From positions 21,232,001 through 21,296,000 of the forward strand of contig NC_092569.1 of assembly GCF_037975245.1 (NCBI RefSeq): a stretch of DNA of 64,000 bases. The letters run 5' to 3'. Of the stretch, positions 36,660 to 48,300 are shown one piece after another (positions within the stretch are counted from its first letter, which is position 1; each line of letters starts with the position of its first letter). Origin of the DNA: Apostichopus japonicus (taxonomy: Eukaryota > Echinodermata > Holothuroidea > Aspidochirotida > Stichopodidae). The notes beneath the pieces were generated by a model. The model saw nothing but the letters and a program-made list of their open reading frames with translations, had not been told where the DNA came from and searched no databases. The position numbers were made by a program, and so were the translations under genes.

Positions 36660-38505
36660 TTTGTATTAAAGTACAAGAATTGTATTTTTCAACTGTTCAA
36701 ATATTACATATCAAGTATTTCGATAAGGATGAACCATGCAGCTAACTTCCAATACTGATCTTCTCCCTGTTAGATATTAAGTAGTTATTTCAACTACGGA
36801 CCCAAATGTTCAGTTCTTACAAATGAAAACAATAAGAATCCATATAATATGATGTAATCATAACAAAACTGTATTGATTCAATTATTTTTGTTATATTGT
36901 TCACATTCCTTCCTTCTCTTGGACATCATTTACTTGTTGATGCATAATAAAAAGAAAATCTACATTAATTTGGGTATCAAGATAATAAAGAAAAAAACAA
37001 TCTGTAATACCACTCTGCTAAAGAATGAGTTTATCCTGAAGGTAGTTGCTTATTTTATGGGGAGAATGTATACTGGGAAGCAAAGTATACTCAAAAGTGA
37101 ACCAGAGAGCTACAGTATGTTGGTACATACTGAATATTGATAACTTATAAGGCTAATGAAAATGGTACACCTTTTCACATCATCATAGGGTATTAAGTAA
37201 AATAGGCATAGGGACAGAAAAGTACACTCACCACCAGCTCTATTAACACTTTTCTAAGGAAAAGAAAAGGTTTTCATTTGCTAAATCGTAAACAATTTGG
37301 ACATAATTTGGTATCTCCTTTGAAGAATGCTGGACTTTGTGGTCCAGTTTCACTGTATACTTATCATTAAATCACCCAATGAAAGAAAACATCCAATTGG
37401 CCAGTGCTTCCCTACCTGTGGATAAGTTACCCCTGGATCAGATTATTATTTCCTCTCTTTTTTGTTGGGGTGGGGGGGGGCAGGCGGAGGGGGTTGAGAG
37501 AAGTATATGGCTCTGTTGTTGACAGCAAGAAAAAGAAATGATATTGTTGAAACATATGGTAGATTCATTGGTTCAGGCCTCTCTGTATGTTGTTATACTA
37601 TGTAACATGCTGTGATGTACTTTAGTGTATGACCATATAACTAACGATGAAATACACTTACTACACAAGGCAACCAAATTAACTGCTTCTTTTTCTTCCA
37701 ACAGTACAAGGCGACCAAGTTAACTGGTTCTCTCTCTTCCAACAGTGTGCAATGTCTGTTCTACATAGAGAAGACATGTGGGCAGAGTATGGGCTTGGAA
37801 AAAAGAGGGCATTTTGGGTAATGCTTCCAAAATGCTTAGGTACCACTGGCCTATGCCCACCCTACACACCTCATTAGTTCAAGACAACCACCTTATCCTG
37901 ACAGACTGTGTAACAATTACCAACCATTGTACGAGCAAGCCTAGATATTGGATATTGGATGTCTGATGTCTCCATTACTACAGTTTGATGCTGTCCCAAA
38001 CAATATGTTCAAAGGTTTCTTAATATTAACACAAATACTATTTTTCTCTTTCCAATAAATTAAAGAAGACTAAGGCAGTTATCAAATGCTCTCCAACCAT
38101 TTCAAATATGAAAGGTTTCACATGAACCTTATCCATAATATAAAAGCAGGTTTTTTTTTATGAAAAGATATCATAGGTGGTTAAGCACATCTATAGCAAT
38201 CTTTATTTTTTAGTAATACTTGAATAACTTAGTAAAATTGTCAATTAATCGCCGAAAGCTACTTTCATATCATGGTCAAACCACATGTTTAACCTCTATG
38301 CTTTCATCCAACACATAAGAGTATGACTTAACGTCTGCTTATATACGAACAACGATGAATTAACTACTTACCAATTATACAACTAATCGTCTTACATTCC
38401 CCTTTGAATGGATTTTAAATGGAGGACAGGTGTTTTACTTATCCCTACATTTCTAGAGGAGACCAAATTCAGAGCCTTCTAAACTGCTACACAAAGTTTG
38501 AACGT
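36660..38505. other. Intergenic, nothing recognised
   Basis: AT-rich unique sequence. The open frame 36,874-37,140 (Ile/Lys/Leu-rich) has no recognisable domain or splice context. A poly-G run lies near 37,470. The two neighbouring phrases ACAAGGCAACCAAATTAACTG and ACAAGGCGACCAAGTTAACTG (37,665-37,730) form a short tandem duplication. Confidence 0.45.
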
Positions 38506-38512
38506 TAAATTT

Positions 38513-39080
38513 GTTGTGCTATGGAACTGAAATACATTCTCTCTTAAAAGAACTTTATGGCAGACCATACCACAGTTAACTTCCAATTGACATGAAATAT
38601 TTAATGTTATACAGTGCAATTCAGGTTCTACTGTTTGAGCATGACTCCAATAATAGTACATGTGTGCTATGGTATTGAAATGTATTCTCTCTTAAAATAA
38701 CTCTATTGCAGACCATACCACAATTAACTTCCAATTGACATGAAATATTTAATGTTGTACAGTGCAATTCAGGTTCTACTGTTTGAGCATGATTCCAATA
38801 ACAGTACATGTGTGCTATGGTATTGAAATGTATTCTCTCTTAAAATAACTCTATTGCAGACCATACCACAATTAACTTCCAATTGACATGAAATATTTAA
38901 TGTTGTACAGTGCAATTCAGGTTCTACTGTTTAAGCATGATTCCAATAACAGTACATGTGTGCTATGGTATTGAAATGTATTCTCTCTTAAAAGAACTTT
39001 ATTGCAGACCATACCACAGTTAACTTCCAATTGACTGGAAATATACAGTTGTTATATGTTATACAGTGCAATTCAGGTTC
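38513..39080. repeat. ~148-bp tandem repeat, four copies
   Basis: GTGCTATGGTATTGAAATG, CAGACCATACCACAATTAAC, TTAATGTTGTACAGTGCAAT and GGTTCTACTGTTTGAGCATG recur at about 148-bp spacing starting at 38,515, 38,663, 38,812 and 38,959. A decayed fifth piece lies near 39,220. It lies just downstream of the USP14 stop, on the 3' side. Confidence 0.88.
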
Positions 39081-39322
39081 CAATCTTTGAGCCTGATATA
39101 TAGTGGTCAAACATGCCAAAATACTGCACAGTTACGATGCTTGTATAATGGCTAATGGGAAACTACTCTCAGAAACCAACCACACCTAAGCATAACCACT
39201 TTCAAGTAGCAACACATATGTGCTTTGGTATTGAAGTGTGTTCTCTCAAAATAACTCTATTGTATAACATACCACAGTCACATTCAAATTGATATGAATG
39301 AAATACAACAAAAACTGAAAAG

Positions 39323-39328
39323 TTTATT
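39323..39328 (-). terminator. Candidate USP14 polyadenylation signal
   Basis: AATAAA on the minus strand about 60 bp past the USP14 stop codon. It is the nearest canonical signal; the cleavage site cannot be proved from sequence. Confidence 0.45.
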
Positions 39329-39387
39329 GAATGGCTTATCCCATTGCTGATAGTAAGATAAATGCTATTGTTTATCTTGGATGTTAT

Positions 39388-42300
39388 TCAGGACTCAACC
39401 GTTGCTGACTCTTTCCCTTCCTCTGTGAGGTATTTCTCCTCCACACTCCGAGGGCCATACAAGAGGACATAAGCACAGTGCCAGTCACCGCCTCCCGAGA
39501 GTCTCAAGATGTCTTCTGCAGTCACAGGAGATACATCATCATCATCAAACTTAATCCATTCATCTGGTATAGAGAGAAAGACATTCAAGTAAATCTTGAG
39601 CCCACATTTTAATGGGCTGTGTTCTTCGGCCCAATTGTTCCTCATGTTTCCCAAAGATCATGCAGACTGAGTTGGATATAAAGCTAAATTTAGAGGCATA
39701 TTTCCAATGGATTTTCTCACATTCATTCATGATATTCACTGGTAGCTTCACACTTTGAAAAGCCTGAGAGCCTCTATGGAGCATTGAGTATGTTTAAGAT
39801 ACCCAATATCAATGAATCATCAAACACACATTACATCATATCACATTAAACATACAGTATGTATGGATGAGTTGAAATGTCTGGAAAAGCCTCCATGAAG
39901 CATTGAGTATGTTTAAGATACCCAATATCAATGAATCATCAAACACACATTACATCATATCACAGTAAACATAAAGTATGTATGGATGAGTTGAAATGTC
40001 TGGAAAAGCCTCCATGAAGCATTGAGTATGTTTAAGATACCCAATATCAATGAATCATCAAACACACATTACATCATATCACATTAAACATACAGTATGT
40101 ATGGATGAGTTGAAATGTCTGGAAAAGCCTCTATGAAGCATTGAGTATGTTTAAGATACCCAATATCAATGAATCATCAAACACACATTACATCATATCA
40201 CAGTAAACATAAAGTATGTATGGATGAGTTGAAATGTCTGGAAAAGCCTCCATGAAGCATTGAGTATGTTTAAGATACCCAATATCAATGAATCATCAAA
40301 CACACATTACATCATATCACAGTAAACATACAGTATGTATGGATGAGTTGTATCTATCCTATTGATGTTCATGATACAATGTCCTCTTATGTACCCGATG
40401 CACATGTTGTAGGTTAAACTGGGATGAAAACAATCTGTTTTGTGCCATGGCAGAGAACAATGCATGTGGAGATGAATAGTACTTTGCATAATAACCAGGT
40501 AGCTCCACACAGGCAAGAAGCATATCAGGTTTTCCCTCTTCTCTTCTGGATTTTTCTTTGTTTGAATGGGGATGGGATGATGGGATATGGGGGGGGAGGG
40601 GATAGAACCTACACATTATTTAATACTTAATGATTTTGTTGATCTTTGAAATTAATAATCATCATAATAAAAGGAATATATAAAGCACAAAATGCAAAAG
40701 CCTGTAAATCATATTTCATTTGTGCACATTCATGAACACTGGTGTGTTTACATCTTTGGGTCAAGGCATACTTGATCTTAGGGAAACCACTTCCAGCAAA
40801 CTACCTTGCGATCCACTCACCTCCTTTCCTTTTGACCCAGCCGACATAATGGCCAGATGAACTAGATCTTCCTTGGTGAGTCAACACTGCCTGGAGTTCA
40901 TAATAGCCACTGTTGTTACTACCTTTATCTGAAATAAGATCCAATAGTGACCACAATAAACAGTCAAGCAGGCGTTATCGTGAGACCATATTACATATCA
41001 AACTTTAATGAATTGGACTTCAGAATAGACAGACTGCAGGACAAATCAGATCTTACACAAGATTTCACTCCTGGTGATAAGTACAAATACGCACACTCCT
41101 AAAAATGTTACTGATAATGAGCACATTGCTTGAAAAAGCCAATTGCAAGTGAAACCAAAAGAATTTTTTAAATAAGCTCCGTCTAAATGTGTGCCGAACA
41201 GTTGCATCTGAAATCTTGTTATTCTGGAAGGACTAAATTTCGGTAATGAAAATACTATTTCTTAATATTCACTTACCGTCTGAGAATTCAAAGGGAAGGT
41301 ACTTAGCATCCTCATCGACAGCCACTTCACTCTGCAGTTTAACCTTCTTTCCTTCTTGCTTTGCCTAGAATATGGAAAAACATCATAGAGAAATGTTTTA
41401 GAAAATAAAAAATGTCTTCAACACTCTCCTTTACATGTACCAGAGAAAGAACAGAAAATTACATAAATTAGATAGCTACCAGGATCAGGGACGTAACCTG
41501 AAATTTAAAAAGGAGGGGGGGGGGGAAGAATTTTAAAAGGGGCATTTCTCACATAGGGAGCATTATTACACTTAACGGAGGGCCATGATGTACAAAGAAA
41601 TTTTTTGCCCAAAATGCATCCCACGTTGCGGGAAATAAACAATAATAAGAGTATTGTATTACGTAGCAGACAAACTTTCAGGTGAAAGACTGAGGGTTTT
41701 AAGTATTAAGTTAAATTTTTTTTTTCAGGGAAAAAGGGGCGGGGAGCGATCGCTCCCATTACTCCCCCTGGATACATCCCTGACCAGGATGCAAACAGCT
41801 TCTAAAGAGAGCTTCATGTTTTTAATGTACCCCCCCCCCCCCAACTCTTGTCATCACCCCATCACAGACAAGTTGGTTTAATATCACCAATAACACTTTC
41901 TGTCAGTGTGACAACAAAACTGACATGAATCTCCCTCTTTCTTCATGCCACAATCCTTTTCTCACATTAAACCAAAATGTTCCAAAGCTGATTCCCTTCC
42001 TATGGAATGACCTAATTATACAAAGGGGAACATAGGACTTGCAAAAACAAAGGTGACAATACAAGGTGAAACTAAAAATGGCTGAGAAGGGTGACAAATG
42101 AAAGAATAAAAGAAAAATCATAATAATGACAGAAACAAATTTCTCATGACAAGCAAAATATAGGAAAAAGATAAGAAATTACCTTTTGGGCCTCAGCAGT
42201 CTTCTTATCTTCCATAATTTTAAATTTGTCTCTCATTGGAACCAACTTCTCCTGGAGAGTTTCTGAACATAGATCCCAGACGTCTAAAGTCATTGGAAAC

Positions 42301-45300
42301 TTAACGTCCTGACAGAAAACAGATAGGGGTGAACTTTAGTATAAGTTGTTGTTTTAGTTTATTAAACATTGACAGGGTTCACAACAGACACAAAGAAAGT
42401 TCTTTCAGCAGTTGCCATTGTAGTATCTATGATGGCAAGAGTAATGCATTCAGCTAAGCACTAATGATACACTACTAACCTTGAGGATCTTGGCATTTAT
42501 ACTCTCCTTTTCTTTATACTGGAATCTGACCATCTGAATGGTTAAATAAGCAGGAAGACGACTCAACTTGGACTCCTTGATGTATTGAGCATTCCTCTCC
42601 AACGACGGAGAATTCTTTTCAATATGTTCTGACAACCTCTAAAAATGGAAACAAAGGCAAATCGATTGTGTGATTTCTGTTGAGTGATACGGGCAGTTAA
42701 TAAATAGATGACGGCAACGACCATCCGTTATGAAATATACATGTAGACGATGTAATCCAATGATTTATCAGTTTGTGCAATAATGAGGCATAGTTCTCTG
42801 GTGTTGTTTAAAATAAAAGCAAGCCAAAACTTTTGACAAAGGAACTGACTATTTGTGACTCTGTTTTTAAGAAACTTAAAGGGCAATGCTAATAGAGGAC
42901 ACTAACATACTGTAATGTGAACATGGCAAGTGCTATGGCTCTCAGAGATCTTTACAATTCCAATCTTCTGTGAATCTATTTCGGTGCCAAAGGGGAATCT
43001 CTTTTTAAAAGTACTTAGGTTTTGAAAGTATTTATTTTAAATATTTACATTCTATTTGTGTAAATAATATAACAAGGATGGAACAAGAATCGATACAAGA
43101 GGTAAGGATGAAAGAAGTTGAAGAGATCTGAAGAAGATAGATTGTTTTACAGGCAGCTCACCTTTTAAAGATCGAAGAGCAAAAGATAAAAGTGATACAA
43201 ATAGTAATTAACTAATGACTACTCACCGACTGTAGCCCTGTGTGCATGTATCTAACTTCATGGTCAATGTAACAACTCAGCTGAAAAAATGATTCCTTAG
43301 AGTTGGTAGGCTTCTCGTCCTCTGCCTCAATACACTTTAGACTGAATAGAAACTTTGTCAAGGAAAGACAACAAATACTTCTGTCTCTTTTATAATCAAT
43401 CCTGTTGCTCATTCTGCACCCAAAGGTTTCAAGAGATTTGGTGTGATGTACTCAAAAGATGATATAAGAGACGTTTGCAAATACTATGAAGTCTGCAAGT
43501 AATGAGAAGAAAGCTGCTTATGTCCTAGGGATAGCTTAAGGGGATTACAAAGCTGGGATTACTTAGACATGTAAAGACTTGCTAATAGGATTAAAGGATA
43601 GAGCTTAGAGATGAGGAGAGTGGTTAAGCGCAGTTGGACTGTGGCTTTTGTGAGGTGAGGAGCGAAGGGAATAAGGAGAGACAAGAAAAGGGAGAAGCCG
43701 AGGTTGTGTGAGAGGATAGCGGTGATAGTGTTGCAAGGTAGCAGAGGTTGTTATGAAGGCTTGATGTTTTGAGATTGTGAAAGGAAGCAGTGGCATTTCG
43801 GGGAGTCCGATAATAAATGGAGAAGAGCATCGAATAACATTGTCCTGAACTTATTACCCCAAACTACGCAACACAAGTGTTAGCATATATATACATTTCC
43901 TATTTCTATTTCATATTGTTGTGAGAGCTGGTGTGATGTACTTAAAAGATGATATAACAGAAGTTTGCAAATACTATCAAGTGTTAGCATATAAATTTCC
44001 TGTTTCCATTTCAATTTTCTGATACAATGTCCCTATCAATATTGCTAACATTTGCCAATTTTGTTCTTATTTTCTTCAGCAAAACTTCAAGGGATCTCTT
44101 TGTGGATTAGCTAAAGTCACTTCAGCCAATAATTCTCCCAGGAGTTTGTTCCAGGACTAACCGTAAACCCTGTTTCATGGAGAAATTTACCAAAGATACC
44201 AAAAAAAAGAGAAAAACCCATTAACAAGACCATTAGAAATCTAAATTGAGAAAGGATACGTGGTATCAAACTCCCCTCGGAAGTACTGATCCATAAAACC
44301 CTTGTTTGTAGAAGATGCCCCCCCGTCAACCTCCATCGGCTCTCCGGCGTCTGTTATGCTGGGTAACTTCTGCTGCAACATTCTCGTAATCTGAATCCAA
44401 CACTCATTGGCATCCTTTTGGAGAAACAAGAGTAGAAACTTGAAAATAATTCACGGTATCCATGAACTGTTTACAACCTGTACATGATGGTTGATAACAA
44501 GATATGAGTTTTGTTTCGGTTACATGAATGTCACTACGGACACACATGGACATTAGCATGGTGACTGAATAGTAGAGGTGTGATACTTCAAGACGCACAT
44601 GTACTTGAGATAATTTTTATGTAATGTACTATATAGAGGGTTATAGTGTCTTTCCGCCCAAAAGTGTGCTCTCATCTGAAACACTAACACATGCAAACTT
44701 TATTTTTCTGCAATTTGCAACAGTAAACTAGTTTTTCTGCAAATAAGGAATGTGTGTGTTTCGATACATCGGTTGCTTTAAGTGTTGAAGACCAAGGGAA
44801 AGAGGTCATCAAATTGGTTTAGATATTAGACAAATTCTTCACGAATAGAAAAGCAGCAATCTGATATGAGTCAGAAGGCGTTCCTAATACTTCAAAAATG
44901 TGCACATCTCAGATATATGTAATTTCCAGATTCAAAGTGTTTCAAAACACAAGAATTTGAATTTGAATGAGAATTAAACTTGTTTTCAAGTTAGTAACAA
45001 AGATTATAATCACTTATTTAGTATAATTTGTTATTTTAAGGTAATATTATCCAGAGATCTGGAGACCCTATGGTTTTCTCTACCACCATATTGTTGAACA
45101 TGCCCCCTCTGTCCATATAAATGTCCAAATAAGGATGAAATCACACGTATGCTGGGAAGGAAACAGTTCAACAAGTTTTCAAATTCTTAACAGAATAAAC
45201 TCTGTACCGACCAAAAATGACTATATTATTAAATGAACTTTATATTTTCCCCCCAATTTCAAGCTAATTTTCCACTGCCACTTTTTTGTTCTTATATCAG

Positions 45301-48300
45301 AGAGAGACAAACGTTGGTGTTACTTTTCACATGTACTAAAGCAATAAGCATGACTTATAAAACAAAAACACTGACCTGCTGCTGGAATACACCTTGCTCC
45401 GTTCTGTCAGCAAAGTGAGGGAATGCTGCATGCAGGCGTTGTAATAGCACAAAAGGAGGAAACCCTTCAGACTTCTGATCTAGTTGGACAAAGAGGTCCC
45501 TCATAGCTGCCACAACTCCCACAGCTGTATCTGTCGCAGTTAACCTGGGATCTCCTGAATACCTGTAAATAAAACACATAGCAAAGATATGACACACACC
45601 TCCTTCAAGTCACACCTGAAAATGCATCTCTTTCAAGAGCACTATAATGATGGTTTCTAGGATTTTTTAGATTTTATGATGTTCTGTCGTGTTGGTTTTT
45701 AGGTTCTAGCTTCAATTGAAATTTTCACTTTTTAGCATTCAAATTGTAGATTTTGTAGTCAATCTGTTTCATTGCTTTACTCTTCACCAGTGCTTTAATA
45801 ATTTTTTGATCTCATATTCCTGTATCTGTATATGGTATATGTATTTACTGTTTAAGTATTCACTGTTTTATGTCATTGTGTATTCTAGATTGTTTGTAAA
45901 GCAGACTGATGCATCGCGAGTAGTGGGCTATATAAGATTTTATTTACATTTACAGTTTTACATTTACATCAGCCAGTCAGCATTGGATTAATAATAGTCC
46001 AGTACAGGAATTGTACTGAAGGAGACATTGACTAACATGTTCATAATGCAAAGTCAACAGAAACACCTACCATAAAGGACTGAGCTATTTAATACTTTGT
46101 TAGTCCATACTCACTGTCATGGGAATCATGTGACTCACTCCTCACGTCATTGTTACAGAGTGGGACCACCAACTTGGCCATTCTCTCAGTTAAAAGCCAT
46201 ATTATGCATTTAATTATGAACACACACAGGATATAGGTATGTAGCTCCAAAAATCAAGAAAGAAGACTTACTTTCTTAGGGCTTCTTTCAACTCTGGAAC
46301 ACTCCTCAAGCACTGCACAGTTGCATTCATGTAGCATGTGTTACCAAGGTTGCTTAACCCAGCTGGAAATTCAAGCTGAAAAGAGAATGTCAAAAGTTAA
46401 AAAGAAGAGGAAAAGACTCAAATGTGCAGAAATTTAGTTTGTACTTGCATATATCCAAAGAAAAGATAGATCTATTCCACTGAAGTCATGGAAGAGAACT
46501 AAGAAATTGTCATTAAAAAATAAATAATTGAAAGTAAATTTGCTTAAAAGCAGTCATTTCCCTCCCTTTCAATTGTTGATGACTGTTTTGAGCAAACAAT
46601 TTTTTTTTAAATGTTCCATGACATCGATGAGAATTCGTATTTGAACAAATTGGACTACAACAAATGAACAAAATTTTTTCATTTCTTTTAAGAAAACTGT
46701 AGCCATGGATACAAGAGAAATTCATGAATCAACTTACTGCACTGGCAAGTTCTTCCTCAGTCAAGTCTTCTATGAACAACGTTTTTTCAACTGGAGCCTC
46801 AGGAAGGGCTTCTTTGGTCCCCATCATTAGCAATGTTGCACCCTGAACATGAAAGAAGGAACACCACATATTACATTCAGATAAAATGTCTATAAAGTTA
46901 AGTCTGTATGTTTCACAATACAATAGTTGTGTGTAGTTTAGTGTTTACACGGGTCCAAAAATCGGGAACCGGGTACCCGAGGGCCGTTACCCGTCGGGTA
47001 TCCGGGTACCCGGAAAAAAATTGTTTACCCTCGTGTATCACGATTTTCAAGAAATTACTTATTGGATGCTGTAATAAATGCATTATATTCTCTACTGACA
47101 ATGTTTTCATGTTCAAATACGTAGGTCTAAGATAAGGTATAAAATCTCCCTCAATAATTTTTATTTGCTTGTGTTTCTTAATTATTTAATTATAATTAGC
47201 ATTACTACTATCATCGCACTGCCGCCGCTGCTTATGCTAGCTCGTGCACGTCTATTGGATCAAACCATATAAATATCCAATTTAGCTCTTAAACAGTTTT
47301 TAATACTACTACTATCTATTATGCAGGCCCAGGGTTCGCATTAGCCGCGAGATTGCGCGAATATTTGATCGCATTTGGAATAAACGATTAGTAAAAAGCC
47401 ACTTGCGATTACTATTTTTTAGTTATCCCGTCTTTAATCCATAAACATCGCGTAAAATTCCTTGTCAGCCTTTCCTTCTTTGAAATAAACGAATGAATAA
47501 ATAATAATTTCTTCCACATGGTAGCCTAACACCACACTAAGTCAATGCGAAATCTAGCTAAGCCTAACCATCTGTTTATTTGCTGGAGTTGTGACGCAGT
47601 TATAAGACATCCATGGAATACTTTCGTTATTGCTGTTACGTTCGACCACATGGTTGCCTAAAACCATACTAAGTCAATGGGGGTAGTCTAGCCTAGCCAT
47701 CTGTTTATTAGCTGAAATTGTGACGCAGTTATAAGATATCTATGGAAAGCTTTCGTTATTGCTGTTATCTTCGAACACATGGTAGCCTAACAACACACTA
47801 AGTCAATGGGAAATCAGCCTAACCGTCGGTTTGGCAATTTTTTTTTTTTTTAAATCACACTTTGCTTAGGATTCGGGTAATAAATTAGGAACCGGGTAAT
47901 ATCGCGTCGGGCGGGTACCCGGGTACCTGGATAACCCGTGCAAACACTAGTGTAGTTCACTATTGTCAAAGTGCACTTTTTTTAAGAAAGACTTGAAGTC
48001 AACCTAAACAGAAAAGGTAAATGTTGGGCATCTTTTAATCAGATCTGTTGAAAATTTATAATCTAAGGCAATTATTGTATTTAAAAATATCTTATATATA
48101 GAGATACTTATAAAAGAGGTCTACATACCAGTACTAAGATAATCTTGGCCCTTGACCGATGATGTGACGAGACAGACCACGGTCTATTGTGATCACACTG
48201 ATCAAAGTAATTGAAGCTTTAGCCAGTCAAAATATAGGTAACAATCTATCAACCATATCTCTACTTAGGGACTGCATAATGAGATTGAGGTTTTAACTTA

